Source: Allomuricauda sp. NBRC 101325 (lineage in GTDB: Bacteria > Bacteroidota > Bacteroidia > Flavobacteriales > Flavobacteriaceae). From it: a stretch of DNA of 64,000 nt. Location of the stretch: positions 168,649-232,648 of the forward strand of contig NZ_BSQF01000001.1 of the NCBI RefSeq assembly GCF_030268205.1. The letters are read 5' to 3'. The stretch's first letter is position 1, and the number at the start of each line of letters is the position of its first letter. Of the stretch, positions 1 through 8,868 are shown piece by piece. The notes below the pieces were generated by a model. It saw only the letters and a program-made list of their open reading frames with translations. It did not search any database and was not told where the DNA came from. Both the position numbers and the translations under genes were made by a program.

Positions 1-569
1 AACTTGTACTCGTATCGGTCCAAATGATCTGGAGTAATGTTGGTAAGGATGGCAATATGCGGTTTAAAATCCACGATTCCGTCCAATTGAAAACTGCTTA
101 TCTCCAACACATAATGGTCAAAATCTTGTTCAGCCACCATTTTGGCATAGCTATCACCGATATTGCCTGCCATTCCCACATTCAACCCTCCATCTTTCAA
201 CAAATGATGGGTCAACATGGTAGTGGTGGTTTTCCCGTTACTTCCCGTGATTCCAATGATTGTTGCATCGGTATATTTTGATGCAAATTCAATTTCAGAT
301 ATCACTGGGATGCCTTTTTCAACCAATGCTTTGACCAAGGCAACTTTATCAGGTATCCCAGGACTTTTCATCACCACATCGGCGTTCAGGATTTTGGCTT
401 CGGTATGCTCACCAGACTCCCATTCAATCTCAAAATGTTCAAGAACTTTTTGGTATTTCTCCTTTATTTCCCCTTTGTCCGAGACAAAGACTTCAAATCC
501 TTTTTGTTTGCCCAAAATGGCGGTTCCCACGCCACTTTCTCCTCCTCCGAGTATTACCAATCGACCCAT
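1..569 (-). CDS. murD: MurD, UDP-N-acetylmuramoylalanine--D-glutamate ligase (3' part outside window)
   Basis: This cytoplasmic enzyme adds D-glutamate to UDP-MurNAc-L-Ala during peptidoglycan precursor synthesis. About 189 N-terminal codons are present; the gene runs off the left edge. The protein begins MGRLVILGGGESGVG, a Rossmann-like nucleotide-sugar site, and carries the Mur-ligase P-loop ITGSNGKTTTT near residue 110. Its ATG follows the mraY stop codon with no gap (TAAATG), so it belongs to the dcw operon and is probably translationally coupled. The mraY-murD order is the usual one. Confidence 0.95.
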   Translation of the reverse strand, partial: MGRLVILGGGESGVGTAILGKQKGFEVFVSDKGEIKEKYQKVLEHFEIEWESGEHTEAKILNADVVMKSPGIPDKVALVKALVEKGIPVISEIEFASKYTDATIIGITGSNGKTTTTMLTHHLLKDGGLNVGMAGNIGDSYAKMVAEQDFDHYVLEISSFQLDGIVDFKPHIAILTNITPDHLDRYEYK

Positions 570-1790
570 TTATCTAATTTTTAAGGTCACAATACTGATG
601 ATGGCCAACATAATTCCTATGATCCAAAAACGGGTCACGATTTTACTTTCGTGGTACATTTTCTTTTGATAATGATGATGCAATGGCGCCATCAAGAAAA
701 TCCGTTTTCCTTCTCCATATTTCTTTTTGGTATGCTTGAAATAGCCCACCTGCAGCATCACAGAAAGTGACTCCGCAAAGAAGATTCCGCACAAAATCGG
801 AATCAACAATTCCTTTCTAACGATGATGGCGATCACTGCAATAACACCTCCAATGGTCAAACTTCCCGTATCTCCCATAAAAACTTGGGCTGGATAGGTG
901 TTGTACCATAAAAATCCAACCAAAGCCCCCACAAAGGCAGCGATAAACACAACCAATTCTTCTACACGGGGCAGGTAAAAAATGTCCAAATAGCCCGAAA
1001 ACTGAATATTACCAGAAACGAATGCGAAGATTCCCAGCGTTAGCACTATTATGGCCGACGAGCCTGCCGCCAAACCATCAATTCCATCCGTAAGATTCGC
1101 TCCATTGGACACCGCGGTCACAATCAAAATCACGACCCCAATAAAAATGATCCAAGCATAGTCCGCTACGCCATCTCCCATCCAAGAGATAAAGTCAGCG
1201 TAATCCAACTGGTTGTTTTTAAAGAAAGGCACATTGGTTTGAAGTGATTTGGTTTCTTCTCCAAAAACCTTCTCTACTCTAAAATTCTCAGTGATCGTGG
1301 TCGTATCTTTTTCCTTAATGGTCACATCTGGGTGGAAGTAAAGCGTCAACCCTACAATCAATCCCAACACCACTTGTCCCAGTACCTTAAAGCGACCTTT
1401 AAGACCTTGTTTGTCCTTTTTAAAGATCTTGATGTAATCGTCAATGAATCCGATAATTCCCATCCAAATGGTAGTCACAATCAATAGGATCACGTAAATA
1501 TTTTGTACATCAGCAAACAACAGCACAGGCAACAATGTGGACCAAATAATGATCAAACCACCCATAGTTGGAGTTCCTGCTTTTTGAGATTGACCTTCCA
1601 ATCCCAAATCACGAACGGTTTCACCAATCTGCTTTCTTTGTAGAAAAAGAATAATCCTTTTTCCGTAGACCATTGCAATCAATAGAGACAGCAATACCGC
1701 CATCGCCGCCCTAAAAGTGAGGAACTGAAAAAGTCCCGCCCCCGGAATGTCGTATTGCTTATCTAAAAAATCGAACAAATAGTATAACAT
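570..1790 (-). CDS. mraY: MraY, phospho-N-acetylmuramoyl-pentapeptide-transferase
   Basis: This integral membrane enzyme transfers phospho-MurNAc-pentapeptide to undecaprenyl phosphate to make lipid I. At 406 residues it is longer than the roughly 360 of many homologues. The excess is a hydrophilic stretch around residues 160-205, between membrane segments, which I recall as common in Bacteroidota. Visible family motifs are GTPTMGG near residue 75, FIDDYIK near 116, [10 protein letters not shown] and the C-terminal [12 protein letters not shown]. It lies 11 bp after murE and abuts murD. The ATG start fits the usual N-terminus. Confidence 0.96.
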   Translation of the reverse strand: MLYYLFDFLDKQYDIPGAGLFQFLTFRAAMAVLLSLLIAMVYGKRIILFLQRKQIGETVRDLGLEGQSQKAGTPTMGGLIIIWSTLLPVLLFADVQNIYVILLIVTTIWMGIIGFIDDYIKIFKKDKQGLKGRFKVLGQVVLGLIVGLTLYFHPDVTIKEKDTTTITENFRVEKVFGEETKSLQTNVPFFKNNQLDYADFISWMGDGVADYAWIIFIGVVILIVTAVSNGANLTDGIDGLAAGSSAIIVLTLGIFAFVSGNIQFSGYLDIFYLPRVEELVVFIAAFVGALVGFLWYNTYPAQVFMGDTGSLTIGGVIAVIAIIVRKELLIPILCGIFFAESLSVMLQVGYFKHTKKKYGEGKRIFLMAPLHHHYQKKMYHESKIVTRFWIIGIMLAIISIVTLKIR

Positions 1791-1801
1791 GGTCTACTTT
1801 C

Positions 1802-3265
1802 CTATTTATTTAGGCTATCCAAAGCCTCTTTTACTTCTTTAAAATCATCAAATTCAACTCGAACCCCATTGGTCTCCTGATAGGTTTCGTGTCCTTTTCC
1901 AGCCACTAGAATAATATCGTTGGACAAAGCCAACTTGCATGCCGTTTTTATGGCTTGCTTTCTGTTTTCAATGGACAATACCTTTCGGCTATTTTGAGGC
2001 TCCACTCCAGCTTCCATTTCTTCAATAATGGCCGCAGGGGATTCGGAACGAGGGTTATCTGAGGTAAATATGGCATGGTTGCTCATTTCTGAAGCGATAT
2101 GACCCATAACCGGACGCTTAGACTTATCACGGTCACCACCACACCCCACTACGGTGATGACGTTTTCATTTCCAGTCCTCAATGCATTGATCGTAACCAA
2201 TACATTTTTAAGTGCATCCGGCGTATGGGCATAATCAACAATAGCCGTTATCTTATCTTTTGATATGTAATATTGAAACCTACCATCCACATTTTCCAAC
2301 TCGCTCATCAATCTTAGGGTCTCCATTTTCTCAAGCCCTAAAAGATTCGCGGTGGCGTAGATGGCCAATAAATTGTAGGCATTAAAATCCCCAATCAATT
2401 TGGACCACAGTTCATTTTCATCAACCTTTAAAAGTTGGCCATTGAATTGCTTTTCCAAAATCTGGGCACGGTAATCCGCGAAAGATTTAAGTGCGTAGGT
2501 ATATTTTTTGGCCTTGGTATTCTGCAACATGACCAAGCCATTTTTATCGTCAATGTTTACCAATGCGAAAGCGGTTTTTGGCAGACCATCGAACAATTTC
2601 TTTTTGGTATCACGGTACTCCGCAAAAGTTTTGTGGTAGTCCAAATGGTCATGAGAAAGATTAGTGAAAATCGCACCCTCAAACTGTAATCCTTCGGCTC
2701 TTTTTTGATGGATTCCGTGTGAACTCACTTCCATAAAGCAGAACTCCACTCCCACTTTGTTCATTTCACTCAGGTAGTTGTTGATGGTCAACACATCTGG
2801 AGTGGTATGGGTAGATTTGTATTCCTTATCATCCACCAATACTTTTATAGTGGAAATCAACCCTACTTTATAGCCTGCCTTTTTGAAAAGGTTGTATAAC
2901 AGTGTGGTTACCGTAGTTTTTCCGTTGGTTCCCGTAACCCCAACCAGTTTTAGGTTTTTGGATGGGTTGTCATAAAAGTTGGAAGCAATAATCGCCAAGG
3001 CACTATTGCAGTTATCCACCTTTAAATAGGTAACACCATCCACCATCAATTCTGGAAGATCTTCGCAAACAATGGCTCTTGCCCCCGAATCCACAGCTTT
3101 TTGAATGTAGTTATGTCCGTCGGTCACAGTACCACGAACGGCCACGAACACATCGTCCATTTCCACTTTACGGGAATCGAAATGCACATGGTTTACCATT
3201 ACATTGGTATCGCCACTAACAGCAGATAGACTTACCTTATATAATATGTCCTTCAACAACTTCAT
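1802..3265 (-). CDS. murE: MurE, UDP-MurNAc-tripeptide ligase (meso-diaminopimelate type)
   Basis: This enzyme adds the third stem residue to UDP-MurNAc-L-Ala-D-Glu. The 487-residue protein has the Mur-ligase P-loop GVTGTNGKTTVTTLL near residue 110 and the central-domain motif SHDHLDYHKTFAEY. The C-terminal signature DNPRSESP matters because DNPR is the motif of meso-diaminopimelate-adding enzymes, as opposed to the DDNPR/A of lysine-adding ones; the cell wall is therefore predicted to contain meso-DAP. The start codon overlaps the ftsI stop by four bases, a sign of translational coupling. Confidence 0.96.
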   Translation of the reverse strand: MKLLKDILYKVSLSAVSGDTNVMVNHVHFDSRKVEMDDVFVAVRGTVTDGHNYIQKAVDSGARAIVCEDLPELMVDGVTYLKVDNCNSALAIIASNFYDNPSKNLKLVGVTGTNGKTTVTTLLYNLFKKAGYKVGLISTIKVLVDDKEYKSTHTTPDVLTINNYLSEMNKVGVEFCFMEVSSHGIHQKRAEGLQFEGAIFTNLSHDHLDYHKTFAEYRDTKKKLFDGLPKTAFALVNIDDKNGLVMLQNTKAKKYTYALKSFADYRAQILEKQFNGQLLKVDENELWSKLIGDFNAYNLLAIYATANLLGLEKMETLRLMSELENVDGRFQYYISKDKITAIVDYAHTPDALKNVLVTINALRTGNENVITVVGCGGDRDKSKRPVMGHIASEMSNHAIFTSDNPRSESPAAIIEEMEAGVEPQNSRKVLSIENRKQAIKTACKLALSNDIILVAGKGHETYQETNGVRVEFDDFKEVKEALDSLNK

Positions 3266-5271
3266 GAAAGCTCCAATACTATTTTTTTAACTTCTTTGAG
3301 ATTGGTTCCTTGGTTCACGGATTGTGCTTTTACTTTTCCGTTTCCTTTCACCTCTACCTCTATGCCCAGATTTTCCAAAATGGCGACTGCGTCCATTCCG
3401 CTCATACCTTTTACATTGGGCACGGTACTATGTTTTTTCTGTACCTCTGCATAATATGCTTGGTACTTTTTGTTCAATTCTTCGTCTATGATTTCCTTTT
3501 CCTCCACTTCATCTACCATTGGGGAAATCGCATGAATCTTTTGCGCCATGGATTTAAAAACAGGCCCAGACACATCGGCTCCATAGTATCCCTCTTTCTT
3601 ATCTGGCTCATGAATGATCACAATGCAGGAATATTTTGGATTGTCCGCTGGGAAGTAGCCTGCAAAAGTTGATATATAAGCCAACTTATCTGGGTCCTTG
3701 GCCACATAGTTTTTCTGTGCAGTTCCCGTTTTGCCTGCCATGGAAAAATTCTTGGAATACAGTTTATGACCTGTACCGTAATCTTTCTCCACTACATCTT
3801 TTAGCAACTGCTGTACTTTTTTCACGGTTTCCTCAGAACAAATGGAAGAATTGATTACCTGCTTATCAAATTTCTTCACCACTTTGCTACCCTCTCGAAC
3901 TTCAGTGATCAAGCGAGGTTTTACAAATACACCATCATTGGCAATGGCATTATAATAAGCTAGCGTTTGCATTGGGGTTAATGACACTTCGTAACCATGC
4001 GACATCCACCCTAAAGAGATTCCAGACCAACCTTTATCTCCAGGGTAACGGATTACAGGGTCACCCTCACCAATAATGGGCAATCCCAATTTTTCGTGCA
4101 ATCCCATGTTCATCAAGCGATTCACAAATTTTTCGGGTTGCTCCTTATAATTTTCATTGATGATCTTGGCAAATGCGGTGTTTGAGGATAAGGCAAAAGC
4201 CTTGGCTACGCTAATTTTTCCGTACCCTCCCCATTTGGAATCTTTTACTACACCATCATAAATACGGTATCTTCCATTTTCGGTATCTATCACAGAACTG
4301 GTATCAACCACTTTATCTTCCAAGGCAGCCACCAATGACATCAATTTGAAAGTGGAACCTGGCTCATGGGATTCCCCAACAGCGTAGTTCAACTTTTCAT
4401 AATATTTTCCTTCGGAAGTTCTTCCCAGATTGGAAATGGCCTTTACCTCCCCTGTTTCGGTTTCCATTACCACCACGCAACCGTGATCCGCTTTGTATTT
4501 TTCCAATTGCTTTAGCAACTCGTGATGCGCAATGTCCTGAATGTTCACATCGATGGTTGAAACCACGTCCAAACCATCTTGCGGCTCTACAATATTATCC
4601 AAACCAACTGGCTTCCATTGCCCCTTGGCGATTCGTTGTTTTAATCTTTTTCCTTCCTTGCCGCGCAAATAGGTTTCACCGAAAGCGCCATCCATTCCCA
4701 CACGGGTGTAATAGCCATTTTCATCCACGCGCTCATACCCAATACTTCTTGCAGCCATCTGACCTAATGGATATTCACGCACTACGCGATGGGTTTCTAT
4801 AAATCCACCTTTATATGGACCAAGATTGAACAAAGGGAATTGTTTGATGCGCACATAATCCAAATACCCGACATTGCGGGCAACCAATTTGTATCGGTTT
4901 CCATTGGCTTTCGCCTTACGGAACAGCTGACGGTAATAGGAAGACGGTCTATCAAAAAGCAACCCCAACGAATCGGAAAGGGCAGCTACGTGTTTTTGAA
5001 AATTTTCTTCGGAAACGGTCTGGGCATCAAAACGAATCTCATATTTAGGAACTGAAGCTGCCAACAAGCTCCCATCTTCAGAATAGAGGTTACCACGATT
5101 GGGTTCTATGGTAAACATCTTTTCCGTCTTGCTCAACGCCAGTTTTTGATATTCCTCGGCACGCACCACCTGAATATCTACCAACTTCACCACCACGGCA
5201 ATGGCCAATACCACAAGACCCCCGGAAACCAGGTACAGTCTATTCATGATATTTTTTTCAGTGATGGCCAT
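3262..5271 (-). CDS. ftsI: FtsI / PBP3, septal peptidoglycan transpeptidase with C-terminal PASTA domain
   Basis: This division-specific class B penicillin-binding protein cross-links septal peptidoglycan. The 669-residue protein has one N-terminal membrane anchor (about residues 12-30) followed by the dimerisation domain with RGNLYSEDG. The transpeptidase domain carries SxxK (STFK, near residue 305), SxN (SSN) and KTGTAQ. The last ~60 residues (STVPNVKGMSGMDAVAILE onward) form a PASTA domain, which is typical of Bacteroidota and Gram-positive FtsI but absent from E. coli FtsI. The ATG overlaps the ftsL stop by one base (TAATG). Confidence 0.96.
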   Translation of the reverse strand: MAITEKNIMNRLYLVSGGLVVLAIAVVVKLVDIQVVRAEEYQKLALSKTEKMFTIEPNRGNLYSEDGSLLAASVPKYEIRFDAQTVSEENFQKHVAALSDSLGLLFDRPSSYYRQLFRKAKANGNRYKLVARNVGYLDYVRIKQFPLFNLGPYKGGFIETHRVVREYPLGQMAARSIGYERVDENGYYTRVGMDGAFGETYLRGKEGKRLKQRIAKGQWKPVGLDNIVEPQDGLDVVSTIDVNIQDIAHHELLKQLEKYKADHGCVVVMETETGEVKAISNLGRTSEGKYYEKLNYAVGESHEPGSTFKLMSLVAALEDKVVDTSSVIDTENGRYRIYDGVVKDSKWGGYGKISVAKAFALSSNTAFAKIINENYKEQPEKFVNRLMNMGLHEKLGLPIIGEGDPVIRYPGDKGWSGISLGWMSHGYEVSLTPMQTLAYYNAIANDGVFVKPRLITEVREGSKVVKKFDKQVINSSICSEETVKKVQQLLKDVVEKDYGTGHKLYSKNFSMAGKTGTAQKNYVAKDPDKLAYISTFAGYFPADNPKYSCIVIIHEPDKKEGYYGADVSGPVFKSMAQKIHAISPMVDEVEEKEIIDEELNKKYQAYYAEVQKKHSTVPNVKGMSGMDAVAILENLGIEVEVKGNGKVKAQSVNQGTNLKEVKKIVLELS

Positions 5272-5588
5272 TAGTCTTCAGATTTTACCCTAATTTTTTT
5301 TGGTGGATTTTGTGATGGCACCAACCCTTGGGCCAACATGCTCTCGCGCAAAGTGGATTCCAATTTCAATTGTTGAACACTGGAACGTGCTTCAAAGAAT
5401 TCGCTCTTTAACATGCGTACCTCTTCGTTCAAGGCGGCAATTTCGAGTACTTTTTTATCGGCATTGTGGCTACTGGAGATCATCATGGCAGCCAAAAAAG
5501 AGGCAAACAATAAAAACAGCCAGTTCTTGGGAGCATCTCCGCTCACCAAAAACTTCCCTTTTAATATGTCCAGTAATCCTTTTCTCAT
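5271..5588 (-). CDS. ftsL: FtsL-like cell division protein
   Basis: This small bitopic membrane protein works in the FtsQLB divisome sub-complex. The predicted 105 residues hold one membrane segment (NWLFLLFASFLAAMMIS) and a following coiled-coil stretch rich in Glu, Leu and Lys. Sequence alone would not identify it; its place between rsmH and ftsI does. An upstream in-frame ATG at 5606 lies inside a palindromic repeat, so I prefer the ATG at 5588 (MRKGLLDILKGKF), which matches the usual start of flavobacterial homologues as I recall them. The gap to rsmH is unusually long for this operon. Confidence 0.88.
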   Translation of the reverse strand: MRKGLLDILKGKFLVSGDAPKNWLFLLFASFLAAMMISSSHNADKKVLEIAALNEEVRMLKSEFFEARSSVQQLKLESTLRESMLAQGLVPSQNPPKKIRVKSED

Positions 5589-5604
5589 TTCATGTTCAAT
5601 TTTC

Positions 5605-5700
5605 ATTCCTGCAAAAGCAGGAATCTATTTGCAAGCCATCTTTCGACTTCTTGTTATCTTACGCTTCGACTTCCTGCCCGTCCGGCAGGCGGGCGCTCAG
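5605..5700. repeat. Intergenic palindromic repeats between rsmH and ftsL
   Basis: The stretch starts with the perfect inverted repeat ATTCCTGC-AAAA-GCAGGAAT (5605-5624). Further on (about 5667-5700) it holds TTCGACTT, then the GC-rich palindrome CCTGCC-CGTCCGGCAGGCGG, then GCGCTCAGCG. The outer parts resemble the TCGACT...GCGCTCAG repeats found elsewhere in this window, as if a second palindrome had been inserted into one of them. This is the only sizeable non-coding gap inside the otherwise overlapping dcw operon. Confidence 0.7.
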
Positions 5701-5713
5701 CGTCCGAGAACTT

Positions 5714-6616
5714 TTATATTTTTTCCGCAATACGGAGTTTTGCACTTCTTGCTCTATTGTTCTGCGCTATTTCTTCTTTTGATGGCACGATCAATCCTCC
5801 AACTTTTTTCATGGGCACATTGATGTTCCCATAGAAATCCTTTTCAGGTTCCTCATCAAAACTTCCAGCTCGGATAAATCGCTTTGCCAAACGATCTTCC
5901 AATGAGTGGTAACTGATCATACTCAACCTTCCTCCTTCGTTCAATAACTCGGGCACTTGAAGCAAAAACTCCTTGAGCACCTCGATTTCTTGGTTGACCT
6001 CAATGCGAATGGCTTGATAGATCTGTGCCAAAATCTTGTTCTCTTTCATTTTGGGCAGAAACCTTTTCAAGACTTCTTTCAACTCATCTGTAGTTTGAAT
6101 GGGATTTTCCGATCTGGCCTGAACAATGGTTTTCGCCATGGCATTTGCATTGCGCAGTTCTCCATATTGAAAAAGTACTGTTGCCAAATCTTCTTGGGAA
6201 TAGGAATTGACCACCTCGTAGGCCGACAATTCGCTGCTTTGGTTCATCCGCATGTCCAAATCGGCATTGAACCGAATGGAGAAGCCTCGTTTAGCTTCAT
6301 CGAACTGATGGGAAGACACCCCAAAATCCGCCAAGATTCCATCAACTTTCCGAATGCCATAGAACTTTAAATACTGTTTGAGATAGCGAAAGTTCTGGTT
6401 GATCAATTGAAACCTTTCATCTTCAATGGCATTCTGCAGGGCATCTTCATCTTGATCGAACGCGAACAATTTTCCGCCTTCACCCAATCTTTTCAATATT
6501 TCTCTGGAATGTCCTCCGCCACCAAAGGTGACATCCACGTACACTCCATCCTTTTTTATATGTAATCCGTCCACCGACTCTTGCAGCAGTACTGGATTAT
6601 GGTATGCGCTACTCAT
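5714..6616 (-). CDS. rsmH: RsmH (MraW), 16S rRNA m4C1402 methyltransferase
   Basis: This enzyme N4-methylates cytidine 1402 of 16S rRNA with S-adenosylmethionine. The 300-residue product starts MSSAYHNPVLLQESVDGL, the canonical N-terminus, and has the SAM-binding loop VDVTFGGGGHS, the LADFGVSSHQFDEAKRGFSI region and the C-terminal MISYHSLEDRLAKRFI. An ATG three codons upstream (6625) is possible, but the ATG at 6616 matches family starts and overlaps the mraZ stop by eight bases. It is the second gene of the dcw operon. Confidence 0.96.
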   Translation of the reverse strand: MSSAYHNPVLLQESVDGLHIKKDGVYVDVTFGGGGHSREILKRLGEGGKLFAFDQDEDALQNAIEDERFQLINQNFRYLKQYLKFYGIRKVDGILADFGVSSHQFDEAKRGFSIRFNADLDMRMNQSSELSAYEVVNSYSQEDLATVLFQYGELRNANAMAKTIVQARSENPIQTTDELKEVLKRFLPKMKENKILAQIYQAIRIEVNQEIEVLKEFLLQVPELLNEGGRLSMISYHSLEDRLAKRFIRAGSFDEEPEKDFYGNINVPMKKVGGLIVPSKEEIAQNNRARSAKLRIAEKI

Positions 6617-7064
6617 CGTCTGCAAAAATCTCTTCGGCTAAATCAGCATAATCCTTTTCACCCTCAGCCAAGACTTCCTCATACATATCCTTGTTCCAGA
6701 TTTCGATTTTATCGAAAACCGCATTGAGCACAACTTCCTTGTCTATTTTGGCGTAGTCCACCAAATTCTTAGGAATTTGCAATCTGCCCGAATCCCCATC
6801 AATGGTCACTTCTTTCATGCCCGCCACAAAGTTTCTCACAAAAGCATCATACTTTCGGTTGATCTTACTTTTCTTCATGACTTTCTGCATGAGCACATCA
6901 AATTCTTGCTTGGGATATAGCTCCAGACATTGCTGAAAAACAGACCGCTTAATCACGAACCCATCCTTTAAAACAGGCAAAAGCTGATTCTTTAAAGAGA
7001 TGGGCAATAGCACCCTCCCTTTAGTGTCAGCTTTACAATCATGTTGTCCGATGATATGGGTCAC
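6609..7064 (-). CDS. mraZ: MraZ, transcriptional regulator of the dcw cluster
   Basis: MraZ is a ring-forming DNA-binding protein with two AbrB-like SpoVT/MraZ folds that controls its own operon. This 151-residue copy shows both repeats: GQHDCKADTKGRVLLPISLK at the N-terminus and VTIDGDSGRLQIPKNLVDYA in the middle. It is the first gene of the cluster, divergent from a hydrolase gene. Its upstream region holds direct GTGG repeats with a ten-base period and a TATATTTG promoter box, annotated separately. Confidence 0.96.
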   Translation of the reverse strand: MTHIIGQHDCKADTKGRVLLPISLKNQLLPVLKDGFVIKRSVFQQCLELYPKQEFDVLMQKVMKKSKINRKYDAFVRNFVAGMKEVTIDGDSGRLQIPKNLVDYAKIDKEVVLNAVFDKIEIWNKDMYEEVLAEGEKDYADLAEEIFADDE

Positions 7065-7093
7065 TAGGAATCAATTGGTTACTTAATACAACT

Positions 7094-7158
7094 CAAATAT
7101 ATAGATTTTATTTCCACATTTCTCCACTTACCCCCACAATTGTTAATAAATTCCCCAC
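7094..7158 (-). promoter_or_regulatory. mraZ promoter and putative MraZ operator
   Basis: On the minus strand the TGG motifs TGGGG, TGGAG and TGGAA occur in phase every ten bases (CCAC on the plus strand at 7114, 7124 and 7134), with a fourth CCAC at 7155. MraZ in E. coli is known to bind TGGGN repeats spaced by five bases, which is this layout. Immediately downstream, TATATTTG (7094-7101) is an exact TAnnTTTG -7 box, 30 bases from the mraZ start. The boxes cover the region where the -33 element should be, which suits autorepression (inference). Confidence 0.65.
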
Positions 7159-7256
7159 TTTTTGAAAAAATCAAAGAGATTTAACAGCAAAACTTCGGGT
7201 TTGGAAATTGCAGATTCGGGAATCAAAATGGCACTTTACCTAAAATCTTCTTACCG

Positions 7257-7303
7257 TTTAGCTAAAAAGCTAAATTCTTTATGATATGAATTACCTATAT
7301 TTG
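7257..7303 (+). promoter_or_regulatory. Promoter of the hydrolase gene with an inverted repeat
   Basis: TATATTTG at 7296-7303 is an exact Bacteroidota -7 box, 23 bases before the hydrolase ATG. No clear -33 TTG is present. Just upstream is the perfect inverted repeat TTTAGCT-AAAA-AGCTAAA (7257-7274), which overlaps the -33 region and could be an operator. It lacks a T-tract and lies between divergent genes, so a terminator is unlikely. Confidence 0.5.
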
Positions 7304-7326
7304 CCGCTCTTACTACCAACTAACAT

Positions 7327-8094
7327 TTGATGGAAGAGCATTTAATTGAGGACGGAAAATATAGATACATTGAGATAGGGGAAGGAACCCCGATGATCAT
7401 ATTGCACGGACTAATGGGAGGATTAAGCAACTTCCAAGGCGTTTCTGAGTATTTCCCATCCAAAGGGTACAAGGTGCTTATTCCCGAATTGCCCATTTAC
7501 GACATGCCGCTTTTAAAGACCACGGTAAAGCACTTTGCTAAGTTTTTGGAAGAATTTATTGAGTACAAAGGGTTGAAGGATGTGATTCTTTTGGGCAACT
7601 CCCTTGGTGGACACATTGGCCTTTTACACACCAAACTGTACCCTAAAATGGTAAAGGCTTTGGTAATCACAGGTAGCTCCGGACTTTACGAAAGTGCCAT
7701 GGGCGATGGGTATCCAAAGCGTGGTGATTATGAGTTCATTAAAAAGAAGGCCCAAGATGTTTTCTACGACCCCGAAGTGGCCACCAAAGAAATCGTGGAC
7801 GAGGTTTTTGCCACGGTAAACGACAGAATGAAGTTGGTAAAGACCCTTGCCATTGCCAAAAGTGCCATCAGGCACAATATGTCCAAGGATTTACCGCATA
7901 TGAAAACCCCAACCTGTATTATTTGGGGCGAGAATGATACGGTTACCCCTCCGAATGTGGCCAAGGAATTCCATGAATTGTTGCCAGATTCCGATTTGTA
8001 TTGGATTGAAAAATGCGGACACGCCCCTATGATGGAGCATCCAGAAGATTTTAACCATATTCTTGAAGCTTGGCTGGAAAAGAGGGGATTTTAG
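7327..8094 (+). CDS. Alpha/beta-fold hydrolase
   Basis: This 255-residue protein has no signal peptide, so it is a cytoplasmic serine hydrolase. It shows the HG oxyanion motif (ILHGLMGG), the nucleophile elbow GNSLGGH near residue 100, the acid residue in WGENDTVTPP and the catalytic His in CGHAPMMEHPE. The substrate cannot be deduced. It is divergent from mraZ and lies about 90 bp before engB, with which it probably forms a transcription unit. I recall the same order in other flavobacteria, so a housekeeping role is likely. Confidence 0.9.
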   Translation: MMEEHLIEDGKYRYIEIGEGTPMIILHGLMGGLSNFQGVSEYFPSKGYKVLIPELPIYDMPLLKTTVKHFAKFLEEFIEYKGLKDVILLGNSLGGHIGLLHTKLYPKMVKALVITGSSGLYESAMGDGYPKRGDYEFIKKKAQDVFYDPEVATKEIVDEVFATVNDRMKLVKTLAIAKSAIRHNMSKDLPHMKTPTCIIWGENDTVTPPNVAKEFHELLPDSDLYWIEKCGHAPMMEHPEDFNHILEAWLEKRGF

Positions 8095-8183
8095 ATTTTA
8101 GAATCTAGTATCTAGTATTGAGATATTGGACACACATCATTTAAATCTAGCTTCTCAAATCTAGCGTCTAACATCTTTTTACA

Positions 8184-8795
8184 ATGAAAATTAGTTCGGC
8201 AGATTTTGTAATGAGCAACTCCAATGTTGCCAAATGTCCCAATGAGCCATTGCCAGAATATGCTTTCATTGGCAGATCTAACGTTGGAAAATCTTCCTTA
8301 ATCAATATGCTCATGGATCGCAAAGGTTTGGCCAAAACCTCTGGTAGACCTGGAAAAACCCAACTTATCAATCATTTTAAGATCAACAGCAATTGGTTTT
8401 TGGTGGATTTGCCCGGTTACGGTTATGCTCGAGTTTCTAAAAAAGACAAGAATACCTTTCAGAAGTATATTACCGAGTATTTTCAAAAAAGAAAGCAATT
8501 GGTGTGTGGTTTTGTTTTGGTGGACATCCGTCACGACCCACAACCTATTGATTTGGAGTTTATGGAATGGTTGGGCACCAATCAAATTCCATTTGCAATC
8601 ATTTTTACCAAGGCAGACAAGTTGAAACCCAACACCATTGAAAAATACGCCAACAACTATCTACAAAAACTTTTGGAAGGGGTTTGGGAAGAAGCACCTC
8701 CACATTTTATTACCTCATCTTCCAACAGATTGGGTCGTGATGAGCTTTTAGAATTTATTGACGGCATCAACCAAGACTTTTTTAAGAATCAGTAA
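8184..8795 (+). CDS. engB: EngB/YsxC, ribosome biogenesis GTP-binding protein
   Basis: This essential GTPase of the YihA/YsxC family takes part in 50S subunit maturation. The 203 residues contain the G1 motif GRSNVGKSS near residue 30, G3 DLPGYGYARVSK, G4 FTKADK and a G5-like ITSSSNRLGRDEL. Length and motifs are those of the family. It follows the hydrolase gene. The intervening 89 bp carry short direct copies of TCTAGTATCTAGT and AATCTAGC but no recognisable promoter. Confidence 0.95.
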   Translation: MKISSADFVMSNSNVAKCPNEPLPEYAFIGRSNVGKSSLINMLMDRKGLAKTSGRPGKTQLINHFKINSNWFLVDLPGYGYARVSKKDKNTFQKYITEYFQKRKQLVCGFVLVDIRHDPQPIDLEFMEWLGTNQIPFAIIFTKADKLKPNTIEKYANNYLQKLLEGVWEEAPPHFITSSSNRLGRDELLEFIDGINQDFFKNQ

Positions 8796-8868
8796 AACTA
8801 CACTTTCTTCCACTTTGCCTATTTACCATCAGTATTAAATTCTGTACTTTTCACACAAGTATCGGAGC

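Noticed and set aside
8095..8183. TCTAGTATCTAG direct repeats between the hydrolase and engB as attachment site
   Set aside because: The copies are short and AT-rich and no integrase or tRNA is near.
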